This document shows positions 8,956 to 19,698 of a stretch of 42,431 bases of DNA, one piece after another. The stretch comes from Cymbomonas tetramitiformis (taxonomy: Eukaryota > Chlorophyta > Pyramimonadophyceae > Pyramimonadales > Pyramimonadaceae). Below the pieces are notes generated by a model. That model worked only from the letters and a program-made list of their open reading frames with translations, was not told the origin of the DNA and ran no database searches. Where the stretch lies: assembly GCA_001247695.2 (NCBI GenBank), contig LGRX02034376.1, positions 1 to 42,431 of the forward strand. The letters are read 5' to 3'. A program made the position numbers and the translations under genes. The first letter of the stretch is position 1. Each line of letters opens with the position of its first letter.

Positions 8956-9499
8956 CTAAAATAGGAGGGCAGGGTAGCGACCCATGACGCCGTGAATCAT
9001 AAGCGGCACGGAAGCGACGTAGTCCATGGCGACATCAATTCCTGCGACATCCTGGAAGGCGTGCGTCGCATGGAGGGCGTGTCCGGCAGTATGCTTAGCG
9101 TGGAAAATCCTTTCTCGCCACGTGACCTTGGTGGGCTCCTCAGCTTTGACCTGCGAGGAAACCTCAAGCCGGGGCTTAAGCACGGGCTCGAGCGCGGACT
9201 AAGGTGTTGGATGCAAAGACAGAATTGCGACATGACTTCCTGTCGACACAAGCACTCGATAAAGAACACGCATTAGTGAATTAGAAAGCTACCGTAGCTT
9301 ATATCAAGGAGAATTGCTCACGACTGGGCAACGCCTACCTGCTTCCGCTTGCCTTTATTGCCAGCTTGATATATTGTCGGGTCGTATTTCTTGGTCAGCT
9401 CCTCTTGAATTTTGGTTGCAAGCTTTCCGGTTTCATCCGCGACATGATTTGCGACTGCCAAGTCTTCCTCTCCAAGCCGCACAGGTTGTCGATCGTAGC
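8956..9499 (-). CDS. Candidate two-exon host gene of unknown function
   Basis: Two protein-like minus-strand segments join in phase across a possible intron. Exon A (9499-9339) holds ETGKLATKIQEELTKKYDPT and ends GGCAAGCGGAAGCAG before GTAGGC. The intron would be 9338-9199 (140 bp, GT...TTAG). Exon B (9198-8956) encodes about 80 residues including a GHALHATHAF segment and a C-terminal VMGRYPALLF, then TAG. Exon A vaguely recalls the helix-strand of LC8-type dynein light chains (KKxNPT), but exon B does not support that, so no function is assigned. The upstream end is not resolved; a possible Arg-rich leader starts near an ATG at about 9610 in another frame. Composition differs from the surrounding transposons. 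Confidence 0.33.
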
Positions 9500-10320
9500 C
9501 TGTAGCAATCCTGCCCCGTTACACGGAAGGGAGGAACGAAGGTAGATCCAAGGCCAGAGGAACGAATCATCGTGTGCGAAGCGCGATGAAAGCTGCGCTT
9601 GAAGGGCCCCATTTTCTGGCCAATGCTTGCGCGATTCGAGGCACTCGATTATTTTAGATGCGCTCGCTATCAAACTTTTACCAGAAGGGTAGCGGCGCTA
9701 TAGATACAGAGCGTTTGTGAGCGAATAGTGACCTAGCCTATTCGCGAGACTTCTGTTGGTGAGTGGAAGAAGACTTGCAAAACCAGTATCGTACCCAATT
9801 CTTGGTCAAGCTTCCACGTCATCGAATCTCTTCTGTTATGAAGGGGGTCATGGTCTTGCGGTTTGGTTGCGCCGGCCCCCATTCTTCTGAATGCGTGGGG
9901 GCCGAAGAGCCTCCCGGATTATAGCTAGAAAGCGCGAATTTCTGCGAGTGTAAAGTTGATGTGCCCGCGCACCGAACCCACAACTACTCTTTTCGAAGGC
10001 AATACCGGTCGAGAGCACTCAGGGTTCCGTGTCCTTGGAATGAATATCACGGACAATACTTGCGAGTTGAAGTGGGATTATTGATGGCCCTTTTCAGGTT
10101 GGGAGAAGTAAATTCGAAAGACTCCTCATCGAATTCTCGTCTGCGGAGACGAGCGAGGCTTTCAATACAAGAATGTCACTATGGTATGGCCCTCATCGCC
10201 GTGTGGAAATACGTTACATGTATGTGCAAGTAATTGCCGATATCCACCAGAAATTCGACAGGAGTACAACCTCTAGCGTGTGTATTATATAATCCTTCGC
10301 CGGAGTAGGAGTTTCAAGAA
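9500..10320. other. Upstream flank of the host-gene candidate
   Basis: About 820 bp with short ORFs only. It may contain further exons or the promoter of the candidate at 8956-9499, but no splice-consistent chain could be built. Confidence 0.35.
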
Positions 10321-10848
10321 ATAATCAGACGACAGACCCCCGCCCCGCCCGGTTACAAATCGTCAACAGACACGACGACGAGACAGGACCGAGGACGAGG
10401 ACAGGAGGCTAGGCTGGACGAGACGACGAGACCAGACGGAAGCGACGATCACAAACGTGCGCGTGCCCGCACTGACTGCGCACATTGACATTCGATTGTG
10501 AAACTGTGACACGCTCGACGCTGCGCGGCGCTGCCGCTGCGCTGCGCTGGTCGTGGTGGTCGGTCGTGACACTGTGACTACTGTGACACACTTGTAGTCG
10601 CAGTCGCAGTCGTCAGACGCAGACGATAGCGATTGTCATAGTGCATATCTAGTCAAGCTCAAGACCAAGCCGAAGGGAACGAAAACTTTTTTTTTGAGCC
10701 CTATCCAAGCCTATGGCGTCAGCCATATACAGTAAGACCATCGTCAGCGAGCGCAGCACGCAGCGCAGCGCAGTCAGACAGTCAGTGCAGAGAGCAGACA
10801 AAAACTCAAAACTGGTGTCTTGACCGTTGAGCTTGACAGTCTCGGTTG
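10321..10848. other. Low-complexity GAC/CAGTCG-rich region
   Basis: Simple-sequence-like DNA with CGACGACGAGAC runs (10370-10450), CAGTCGCAGTCGTCAGACGC (10599-10618), a T9 run near 10690 and a short palindrome TATGGCGTCAGCCATA near 10713. No coding or RNA feature is recognised. Confidence 0.5.
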
Positions 10849-11080
10849 TTATAGAAAAGTATTTTTCAAAAAACTGAGTGCAAACCGCAATACCCCCCCC
10901 CCACTTATTGGGACTTGGTCGGGTTCGAAAAGTGGGGTGGGGGGACTTGGGACTTGTCGGCGCCTAGATAGGTGGGGGTGGGGGGACTTGGGACTGTCGA
11001 CGCGGCGAAAGTGGGGGTGGGGGGACTTGGGACTTGTGGACTCCGGGAAGGGTGGGGGGTGGGGGGGACTTGGGACTTGG
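10849..11080. repeat. G-rich tandem repeat with conserved end motif
   Basis: About four units of GGGGTGGGGGGACTTGGGAC on the plus strand, each spaced by 20-30 bp of variable sequence. It is preceded by an end motif, AGAAAAGTATTTTTCAAAA (from about 10853), and a C10 run. A related block with the same end motif inverted lies at 20700-20920. The runs have G-quadruplex potential. Confidence 0.85.
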
Positions 11081-11372
11081 CTGTGTCGGCGTGACGATCG
11101 TGTCAACACACGACCACACGACCGTGAGTGTGACACCGAGTCGGCGGCTACGGCTCCCACGCCGATCGTGACGTTGCGCTGTAAATCTAGATAAAAATGT
11201 CATGCCGCCCTCAAAACTGGTTTTTTGTGTCCATCGCACGTGACACATCGAAGATGAACGTCGTCGAAATATGTTTTCCCTTCACGATTCCCGCCGGCCT
11301 CGACTATTCTAGTCTACAGGTACTCACAAAATTGTGCGTGGCGCGGAGACAAAACGATTTCCTTGGACAGCA

Positions 11373-11609
11373 TGCGAGAACAGGTGTTCCGCTCGGTAAA
11401 ACAAACTGGCTAAGCTCCCATAAACAGTCCGGCCGAGTGCTTTTATCATGCATCTCGGAAACCCGGATAATACGAAGTAATGACTGACAGTACAGTATTA
11501 CTGTACTGTCATCCTAGCTACTAGCGGAGTCACGGTTCCGATCAGAGACAGGTCAGGCTAGGGGCTACCAGAGCCCATAATAATAACCCTGAACCTAAAG
11601 TCCAGCACA
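11373..11609 (-). repeat. LTR of element 1 (3' LTR)
   Basis: 237 bp, starting TGTGCTGGACTTTAGG on the minus strand and ending GTTCTCGCA. It holds a perfect 11-bp-stem hairpin at 11486-11510 (GACAGTACAGT / ACTGTACTGTC). The adjoining CTCCGGGTGG on the minus strand is a weak polypurine-tract candidate. Confidence 0.88.
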
Positions 11610-12089
11610 CCACCCGGAGCTGTGACTGTAGCCAATAGGGCTAGGCAAGCGGAGCTAACTAAACAGCACTTCACTGGAAACAGATATACTTCTAGCTGGG
11701 TGCCCAGGGACTTGTCCCGGCACAACCCACCACTGCGGCTAAGGCTAATCACACCTCCAGGATTTGAAATAAGCAGACTCTAGCCACTGTAAAGCCGGTC
11801 GGCATAGCCGAGTTCAGCTGACGGATCCCAAGGTGTCGCGATTATGAACGAGGGGCGGCAATGTAAGGGCTGGCGGGGCGTTGGGGTATTGCTGGGTGCT
11901 GAAATGGCGGTGTATCTCTGCTGTGGTTGAGAGTGGGGTGTTGTGAGGGATTTTGGGTTTGAGATGTGGGTGTGGCATTGGAGGGCAAGTTTTTTAAATA
12001 TATTCTAACGAAGAGGTTCGGCACCCTGTTAGGTGATACCGTTCCAGCAGAACAAAACAACACTTTGCAATTGGGCATTCACTCCAGGC

Positions 12090-12660
12090 CCGAGCTGGCG
12101 CGTCGCCAACCATGAATTCCCACAACCTGTCATACAGGCTCGTCGGGGAATTCACCGCTGCCAACGCCCACAAGGGTCGAATTCACAAATACAAACACAA
12201 TGAAAACTGAAGGAAAAAACATCCGGCTGCAATGCTGTCGAAAGGTTGCAGTCGGGTGTTTGGACTCGAGCTGGCGCGCCGTAAGCCGTGAATTCCCACA
12301 ACCTGTCACACAGGTCCGTTCGGGGAATTCAACGTTGCCACAGCCTGCGCAGGTCGAATTCACAAAGGTTAACATCATACAAACTGAGGGAAAAACATGG
12401 GTGCGGCTACAACCTCGTCAAACAGCGACAGTCAGGTGTCACGGCTCGAGTTGGCGCGGCTACGGTTGTGCATTCCCAACGCGCCGGTCATATATGCCGG
12501 TTAGAGCATATTCGGCAAGCAAGCCCTGCGAGGTTCGAATTCGCATAGCAAATGGTACAAAATATCGCACAAAAAGGCCGGGCGCATCGTGCACACGCGT
12601 GAATACCGCTGAGAGTGCCTGAGACGGTTCGCCGTCGCGGGTGTGAATTTATGACAAACG
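12090..12660. repeat. Satellite of about 178-bp units inside element 1
   Basis: Three units start near 12090, 12267 and 12447 at CGAGCTGGCGCG, then a degenerate fourth. Each unit has paired GAATTCCC...GGGGAATTC arms around an inner CCTGT...ACAGG stem, so each can fold into a nested hairpin. Shared blocks include GTCGAATTCACAAA and AAACTGAGGGAAAAACAT. The array lies in the 3' non-coding part of the LTR element. Confidence 0.85.
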
Positions 12661-13568
12661 CAGCTTCGGGCTATCTCGCCGCTAGGCACTCAAAGGGAAA
12701 AATGCCCCTCTGTGGGAATTCGCGATCGTGTTGTGAATTCGTGAACGTTTTCGGACAGCAGAGGATCTCCAGCGCTGCGGAACTGCGACATGCGTTTCTA
12801 CTGCTATGCCACGTAAAACATGCCAGGCGGCAACGCGCTTCAGCCGTGCCGGCTCGTAGATTCGCAAAACGGGCACGGGACTAACTTGTACTCGCAGACT
12901 GTAGATTCAGGCTCAGGTAAAAGCATGCAACGCAGAAAGGCAAGCGAGCAACACGGGGGCAATTCACAGATAAAACAAGCACAACGGCGCGACTTCGCAC
13001 ATACATCAGAGTGGCGTGCCGGCACTCTGGGGATCCGAACCAGACTCTTACAAACTGCTAGTGACAAAGCTCTCATGTGGATTCGAAGTATACGTATGCA
13101 AATATCACATTTAATACTAGGCCACAAGAGGCAAATATCACTATACCGCAGAATGGTTTTGAAAGGTTCGGATCTCTCTTTTCGAAAGCAGAGCTAGCTA
13201 AATACTCAAACGAGCATAGTGAAAGTCCGTGAATGCCATTGTCGTTTCGGATGCCCTGTGACCATTGGTTCCCAGTGACAGCGGCGTTTGGTGTCAACGC
13301 GCGCTTGCGTTTGCCCTGTCATGCATTGCCGAGACGTCATGTGTGGTCGTGTCGTGATGTCACTTCGCGTGATGTCATGCTCGACGCTCTGCGGTTCTCG
13401 CGGATCGGCACGGGCTGGTCGCGGCGACGTCGATGTAGCGCTTGGCGAGGCGTCGTGCGTGATTTAAACTGGGAGGGCGATCTGAGCAGGAGGGTGAACG
13501 TGATATGCTCCGGGCGCTCGAGCGGACAATGAACTGGGGTAGGACCGTGACTGAGGGGGGAATGACAA
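12661..13568. other. 3' non-coding region of element 1
   Basis: About 900 bp between the satellite and the gag stop with only short ORFs. Nothing identified. The long non-coding 3' part has no counterpart of this size in the related element at 16718-20094. Confidence 0.5.
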
Positions 13569-15881
13569 TTACTGAAAAAGGGGGTCATGGCTGGGGCGTT
13601 TGCCGTCGGCTGAGACGGGCGCGATGGGGGCAACTGCGGTGGGGTCTGACATGGGCTGCGGTAGCGTGACTGAGTATGGGGGGTGTGACAGGCCTTTCAG
13701 GGGTGCCCGAGGGACCCCTTCTAAGCGTGTGCATAGTTGTGACAAAGGCAGGAAGACATCCGAAGTAAGTTGAGATGAGACACCATGATTGTTGACACCA
13801 CCAGACCCAAGTGGGTCAGGCGGATCCCAGAGTGGAGTGGCAAAATCATCAGATTGCAAAGCCGTTGAGGTCGATTGAGAAAAGAATCGTGCCACATCCC
13901 GCGGCGGCAATGACGAACCAGCGGTAACCACAGGCGGGCAAAGAGAATCCAGCACCGCATCACCGGGATGAACTGCACCGTAGCCGTAGGTGGCTCCGGG
14001 CTCAACCAGGTCCCTGACACCACCGCCGACCACGAGGGTCGGCATCGCCGTAGCACTGAAGAGAAACGTAGCCACCATGAAAAGAGTGAGCGCAAATTCA
14101 CCGATGCCAAATGGCCTGGAGCCTCTGGGGACTCCGAACCGCCGAAATGTTGCAGCCGTCTGCGGTGCACCCCCCTCAATTTCAGTCAGGCAGACACCAG
14201 GAGGGTAGTCGGAGCCCTCCCCATCATCATCGGAATCACACACCTCAACAGGCTCAGGGTCAATGTCAAACCAGTCAGGGTGGACAGTGTTGAATGTCTT
14301 GAAAGAACTGTTGGCAGGAGCCATCGGGCCGAGAGCCAAAGAGGCAGACGGCGGCACAAAGGCGGCACGGCCGACCTCATGCAAGTCAACCGGCTCATCA
14401 TGCGCGGGTGCAGAGGCCTTCGGCAGCAGCTGCTTGTCAGTGGTCGGCTCAGCGACACCACCAGCAAGCGGACCGCTGACCGCAGCAAATGCAACACGGC
14501 CAATGGAAAGATGCTCAGCAGGTGCAGACTCAGCAGAGGCAGCAGCATCCTTGAACTGCTGCAGAGCCGTAGGCTCTGGAGCAAAGGAATGCGCAGACAG
14601 CTCACAGATTTCAGGTTGCCCCACGAGAGCACACAAGTGCTCCATGGACCCCTCATCCCCAGCGTCATAGTACCGCTGAAAACGAAGGGCAAGCACGTCG
14701 GAGTCATAAGACTCGACGGCTTGGCAGTAGGATGCCGAAATGGACAATGGGTGAGTGTCCTTGTGAGGACACTCACTCAGCCAATGCTTTGACCCAACGG
14801 CGCGGCACTTCTCGTGCCTGCACGCTGGGACAAAGGTGCCATTGGACCGCTTGTCAAAAGCCACCTCCGGAGAGGCGGAGTGAGCAAGCGGTTGCACTCC
14901 AGGTCGGTGGAAGTTGCGCGGAGTGTGTTTCCCAGGGGGCGGCTTGGAGCCACCCCTCTTAAGGGAATCCACATCCCGCTGCAACTTGACCAACTGAGAA
15001 CTGAGCCGCTCAATGGCCGAAGCCAGGCCAGTGTCAGTGGTGCAAGATGCAACAGACATGGGCCGCCCCGCAGTGCGCTTGCCCGAGAGCCGCCCACAGC
15101 GCGGTACTGCTCACGGACTCGTGCCTGCAAGGTGAGCAGACTCACAGCCGCACGCTGGTCAGCTCGAGCAAACGAGTCAACCAGCGCGGCGTAAGCCGGC
15201 CCAGACAGCGCAGAGATGAATTGCCGTTTCAGCGTCCTCGGGCAGCGTCTGTAGACGCTGTGCATCCCGAAGGCAGCTGTTAAACAGCCGAATGTCAGAG
15301 TCAGGATCCCTCTCACCAGAGATCCTAACCTCAAGCAGCTCTGCAAATGCATCGAACGGGGTCGATACATCCGCAAGCATACGCACCACCTCTAGGGTGG
15401 CACGTTTGCCATCGGCAGGAACATCCGCACCAGAAGCCTCCACCCAATTACGGGCAGGAGACCCTGGCGCAGTCAGCAGCAGCAGCACAGAGTACAACAG
15501 CTCATTGGCAGCAGACAGAACAGGGGTGTCAGCAGCAGTCAGTTCAAACAGGGGTGCAAACGCCGGCGATTGCAGCGTGAACAGCTGTTGCAGCTCGGAT
15601 ACCAATTGTGAAAAAATGTCCGAAGCTGAGCTTTCGTCGCCTTTAAATTTTGCAGTCTTATCACCCAGAACTTTCGTCGCTGCCGTTTTGGCACACTGGA
15701 CGTCAAATGAGTCCCTGCGCAACCTCTGCAGAAGTACGGCTGCCGCAGTGGACGCCTCAGACTCTCCCGAAGCCAAATGCGGAGTCGTTGGCGTAGCCGC
15801 ATTTAGTGCCCCAACATCATCAAAAATAGTTGCTAGTTTTCGCGCTCTAGCGCGTGTGCGTGGTCCAAGTGGAGTCTCCAT
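13569..15881 (-). pseudogene. gag: Gag-like gene of element 1, two frameshifts
   Basis: Structural protein of the non-autonomous element. It starts at ATG 15881 (METPLGPRTRARARK). The first part aligns with the Gag of element 2: SPARNWVEASG here against SPARRWVDASA, both followed by DGKRA. Two frame changes occur: the LKRQFISALSGPAYAALV part (about 15230-15070) is in another frame, and from 15059 the frame continues to TAA at 13569. The second part holds a short coiled coil (AIERLSSQLVKLQRDVDSLK), a zinc-knuckle-like CX4CX6HX4C (about 14825-14770), an acidic Asp-rich stretch, and a hydrophobic segment ALTLFMVATFLFSATAM at about 14100-14050. A membrane segment is unusual for Gag but is shared with two relatives in this window. 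Confidence 0.8.
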
Positions 15882-16272
15882 AGTAAAAATGACGGCAAGA
15901 TGGGGTCGTGGGCTAACGGAACGACAGTAGTAAGTATTTTGCAGCGGCCAATCCTGCAGAAGTCTCAGCGGTAAAAACAACATCAAACAGGTCATGAACC
16001 GATTGGCTAAAAGTGGTTGCGACCCACAATACGCGGAATGCCCTCTCCACCGGCCAGGTGAAACGTAAAAAGAAGCCATAGCGAGCGACGATACTGCTGC
16101 CGAAAATGTTCCAAAAACTGATCTCCACTTCAAAAAGAGGCCATACTGCGGAAAGATGAACTACTGCCTAAGGGGGCGCCCACCCCATCTCTGTGTCAAA
16201 ACTTAGCCAAACATGGCAACAGCTAGGCGCTGTGCCATCAGAATTACTAGGGAAGTGGTGACGCGCATAACC

Positions 16273-16509
16273 TGCGAGAACAGGTGTTCCGCTCGGTAAA
16301 ACAAACTGGCTAAGCTCCCATAAACAGTCCGGCTGAGTGCTTTTATCATGCATCTCGGAAACCCGGATAATACGAAATAATGACTGACAGTACAGTATTA
16401 CTGTACTGTCATCCTAGCTACTAGCGGAGTCACGGTTCCGATCAGAGACAGGTCAGGCTAGGGGCTACCAGAGCCCATAATAATAACCCTGAACCTAAAG
16501 TCCAGCACA
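16273..16509 (-). repeat. LTR of element 1 (5' LTR)
   Basis: 237 bp, nearly identical to 11373-11609. On the minus strand it is followed by GGTTATGCGCGTCACC, the presumed primer binding site. Confidence 0.88.
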
Positions 16510-16717
16510 GCATGCCGTCCCGCATCAATGGCTATTTTCCCACTCCTACAAACATTGAGAAGGCATCCCGCAAAGAGAAACCGTTGAATCATCCTTTTCG
16601 AGGTGTTGGAATGCCAGCCGACCGGGTCGAGAAAACTGGGGGCGCGTTAACAGGTTTGGTTTCCGTGCTGCGAACGGAATAAGGCCGCCGAGATGAATAG
16701 GCAGGCAGCAGCAAAAC

Positions 16718-16909
16718 TGCTGGATTCAGTGCACCGTAGGTCATAACTTGCATGACTCCGTTCGACTGTACCAGTACTTGTACAGTACTTGGTGACAGAT
16801 ACCTAGGTCACAGATGCATTATATATTCGTTTATCTTTATAATCAGTTGGCACTTGTATGAAAAGTATTCAGTGACCACCCGATATAATACGGTATATTA
16901 TATCTCACA
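16718..16909 (+). repeat. 5' LTR of element 2
   Basis: 192 bp. Contains a short hairpin ACTGTAC...GTACAGT at 16765-16786, matching in core the hairpin of element 1's LTR. The TATAATACGGTATATTATA palindrome-like stretch near the 3' end is a possible core promoter. Confidence 0.9.
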
Positions 16910-16930
16910 GGTTATGGGGTATTACCCCGC
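16910..16930 (+). promoter_or_regulatory. Primer binding site, initiator tRNA-Met half-tRNA type
   Basis: Starts GGTTATGGGGTATTACCCCG. GGTTATGGG is complementary to the anticodon stem-loop of initiator tRNA-Met, the primer mode established for copia. Element 1 has GGTTATG at the same place. An adjacent GGGGTATTACCCC inverted repeat can form a hairpin. Confidence 0.7.
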
Positions 16931-17280
16931 TTTTCTCACTGCTGACTTTGCCATGATTGGCTAAGCTTTTCCGCTTGGCGGGGCGTTGGGGCCTCGCGAG
17001 GTGTTGAATTGGCCACTTTAGGGCGTGCGGTTTGCGCTAAGTTGCGGTGAGATTTCGGATTGGGACTTTCGGCAACTTCTTCGAGTGTCCGCGTTGGATT
17101 TTGTTTTAGACTTGGCTTGATCACCCCTGTCGACATCTCCTTGGCCGTCGCGTATTCGACTTCGTTGATTTCGTTCGACCCCATCTTGTCCTTACTCCGC
17201 AACTGTATTACCGTCGCCCGCCACCTTACGATTTGCGCCTCGCCTTTTCCCCAACCCCCCTCCTATAGGAATTTATTCTG

Positions 17281-19698
17281 ATGACTACATCCTCAGTTGG
17301 TACACCTGCCATGGGCGCTAGAATGCGCCTGGATTCAATTTTTGCTAGGAACGTGGGTGCTCGCTATAAGAGCACCCCGCAGTCAGCGAAGGTAACACTC
17401 GCTGCTGCTGACAGGACACGCGGCAATGCCGTGTTGCAATCGTCCTGGGACACTGACGTTGTGAAGCGTGTCGCAAAGGACACATTGGGCACGAAGGCGT
17501 CTTCGTTTTCAGGGAGTGAGCCGCATCGTCAGCTGCTTTGGGACTCCTTGGTGACTGCCTTGGAGGCCTCTTTCGTCAACAAGGACACCGCCAGCGAGGA
17601 TATCTTTGACCTCGTGGACGTCACCAAAGAAGTCCATCCCATTTACAACGACATTTTGCTTCGTGCTTTGGTGTCCTTGACGACTCCCCACTCTCCAGCT
17701 CGAAGGTGGGTTGACGCTTCGGCCCGGATTTCGCCGCGTGACGGTAAGCGAGCTCTCCTGGAGATCACCAAGCGGCTCCTGCCGCCTGGACATCGGCCGC
17801 TCCGCCACCACGAAGAGCTCTTAAGCATTTCTTTCGGATCGTCTGATGATCCTGAACCCTTATTAGTCGCACAGTTTGACGAATGTTTGAAGGCTATCGC
17901 GGCTAGCGGAGCCGGTCCCCTGGACGACGAAGCCGCCAAAAGGCAACTACTGGCGGCACTGGACGCCGAGTTCTACAAAGAGGTAATTACCCCACTTCGC
18001 CTGGACACTGAACTGGCGAAAGTGGGCATCGAGGAGGTTTACACCCACGTTCTGGAGGTGTGGTGGTGTGCGAACCCGAGTGGTCCTCCCAACCGCCCAA
18101 AGGTTGTACCTATCCCGACGCACACGCCTCTTGGGTTGGTCTACACAGGTAACGAGCAGGGTGACATTTCGGACTTCCTCGAGGGGTTCGCTCGTGTGAT
18201 TGGTAAGGCCACTGCCCTACTTGCCTCCCTACGACAAGACGAGCGAGATGTTTCCCAAGACATACCGCCGCCACGGAGAGATTCTCACCGTCCGCATGGG
18301 GGCGGTGGTGTGAGATTTCCACCGTCCAAGTGGCGTGATGAGCGAAACCGTCGTACGGACGGTAAATTTCACGGACGTGACCGTCGCGTGGGATGGAAGC
18401 ACCGCTTCGCGGCATCCCCACTCCCGAAAGGCGGGAATTGGCCTCAGGGTATTAGGGCGCAGGGTGCTAGGAGCATCTCATTTCACTCCGCATCCTCGGC
18501 CTTCGTACAGGAGTGCCCACTCTGCCCTGGACACTTTCACGACACTGCACGTTGCCCTGAGGTGTGTGGTTCGTGCGATGTTGAACTACGTGATGCCGCC
18601 ATGGACTTGGACGAGGTGGTTTCGGCCTTCCAGACCGCCTTTGACAACGAGAACGACGAGGACTTCGCTGACCTATGCCACCAGCACGACCAGCCGCCGG
18701 TGCGTGACGACCCTGAGCCCTTTACTTACCAGGTGCAGCGCGATGTGGGATTGCGCGCTCACTATGCGGGCTTGGGTCGTGGTGCTTCGGACACTCGCAT
18801 GGATGGTGTGCTGTCCGATGCGCAGAGTATCCTGGACACCCTGCGGTCTGCGGCTACGGCTGCACAGGTCGGTGGTGCTGCCGCCGCCGGTAAGCATCCG
18901 CCTCTACACATCGGTACTCTGTCTGTACCGCAGGTGGTGTGCGATGCGCCACCACCTGCCAATCACGAGATCGACGCTGGGCTTCACCCGGTTTCGGCAT
19001 CGGACCCTGCTTCTTTCGGGTCCCCTTTCGAGGAACCACTACGAGTATCTTTTATGGACCGAGTAATGCCGGCATGCTCTGACACATCTCTTAAGTTGTG
19101 CTCGATTGACTCGGTTCACGAGTCGATTCACCCGGGAGAGCTTTCCGTGATCGACGATGACGACGACTCCGACGGTTTTTCTTATTCCGGAGACGAGATT
19201 CCCTCGGCCCCACCGGCTACACGGTCACGTGTCGGTGTGGCAACCTTGCCAAGAGTCTTCTCTTTTGCATCTCTAGCCCTGCCCGCACTCATGTGTCTTG
19301 CATGTGTGTCAGCGGTTCAGGGTTCGGTGGTGCTCGATCGAGACCCTGAATTCACCGCAGCAGTACATCCCACTGGGGTGACTGCCAACAGTCTGTCTGC
19401 CTTGCCGTACTGTTTTACTTTCGGCATTCCTTTTCCTTCTGTGGTTTCGGCAGGTTTGAGTTCAGATTTTCAATTTTCGGAATTCCTGATTTTGCTCTAC
19501 GAGTCTTCTCCTGCCTCTGGCTTCTGGTCTTGGCTTCTGGATTATGATTCTGGCTTCTGGTTCTGGACACTGGTCTCTGGACTCTGGTTCTGGATTATGA
19601 CTTCTGGACTCTGGTTCTGGTTGAACATCTTTGACACTGACAACTTCTTCAACTCTGGTGAACTCTGCAGCTTTGTGGACCACTTTGAAAGTGGCTGA
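17281..19698 (+). CDS. gag: Gag-like protein with zinc knuckle and C-terminal membrane segments
   Basis: An 805-residue uninterrupted ORF, the only gene of element 2. The ATG at 17281 follows a 370-bp leader. Residues 1-260 form a helical capsid-like region homologous to the Gag of element 1 (SPARRWVDAS). Residues 320-400 are basic and Arg-rich. A canonical CX2CX4HX4C zinc knuckle, CPLCPGHFHDTARC, sits near 412. After it come a 150-residue linker and an Asp-rich stretch (IDDDDDSDGF), then a hydrophobic segment at about 659-682 (FASLALPALMCLACVSAVQG). The last 75 residues contain repeated SGLWFW motifs. Known copia Gags end after the knuckle, so the membrane tail is unusual. The stop is TGA. 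Confidence 0.85.
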   Translation: MTTSSVGTPAMGARMRLDSIFARNVGARYKSTPQSAKVTLAAADRTRGNAVLQSSWDTDVVKRVAKDTLGTKASSFSGSEPHRQLLWDSLVTALEASFVNKDTASEDIFDLVDVTKEVHPIYNDILLRALVSLTTPHSPARRWVDASARISPRDGKRALLEITKRLLPPGHRPLRHHEELLSISFGSSDDPEPLLVAQFDECLKAIAASGAGPLDDEAAKRQLLAALDAEFYKEVITPLRLDTELAKVGIEEVYTHVLEVWWCANPSGPPNRPKVVPIPTHTPLGLVYTGNEQGDISDFLEGFARVIGKATALLASLRQDERDVSQDIPPPRRDSHRPHGGGGVRFPPSKWRDERNRRTDGKFHGRDRRVGWKHRFAASPLPKGGNWPQGIRAQGARSISFHSASSAFVQECPLCPGHFHDTARCPEVCGSCDVELRDAAMDLDEVVSAFQTAFDNENDEDFADLCHQHDQPPVRDDPEPFTYQVQRDVGLRAHYAGLGRGASDTRMDGVLSDAQSILDTLRSAATAAQVGGAAAAGKHPPLHIGTLSVPQVVCDAPPPANHEIDAGLHPVSASDPASFGSPFEEPLRVSFMDRVMPACSDTSLKLCSIDSVHESIHPGELSVIDDDDDSDGFSYSGDEIPSAPPATRSRVGVATLPRVFSFASLALPALMCLACVSAVQGSVVLDRDPEFTAAVHPTGVTANSLSALPYCFTFGIPFPSVVSAGLSSDFQFSEFLILLYESSPASGFWSWLLDYDSGFWFWTLVSGLWFWIMTSGLWFWLNIFDTDNFFNSGELCSFVDHFESG

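Larger units (their letters stand above)
11373..16509 (-). mobile_element. Gag-only LTR retrotransposon 1 (copia-like TR-GAG type)
   Basis: Non-autonomous LTR element read on the minus strand. Its direct LTRs of 237 bp (11373-11609 and 16273-16509) differ at only a few positions and end TG...CA in either reading. Just inside the 5' LTR (right-hand, minus strand) is GGTTATGCGCG. GGTTATG is complementary to the CAUAACC anticodon loop of initiator tRNA-Met, the half-tRNA primer used by copia-type elements. AGCAT flanks both ends (11369-11373 and 16509-16513), overlapping the terminal T/A, a plausible 5-bp duplication. It encodes a broken Gag and no protease, integrase or RT. About 2 kb of non-coding sequence, with a satellite, lies between gag and the 3' LTR. 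Confidence 0.85.

Noticed and set aside
9339..9499. Exon A as an LC8 dynein light chain
   Set aside because: Only a short helix plus KKYDPT resembles LC8. The following segment lacks the LC8 beta-strand pattern, so no name was given.
10820..11194. Gly/Trp-rich ORF over the G-rich array
   Set aside because: Its peptide repeats follow the DNA repeat; no start context or domain.
12490..12550. tRNA-like segment (GGTTAGAGCA followed by GAGGTTCGAATTCGC)
   Set aside because: The D-like and T-like arms fold, but the anticodon arm is too short with no proper loop, and the stretch is one unit of the 178-bp satellite.
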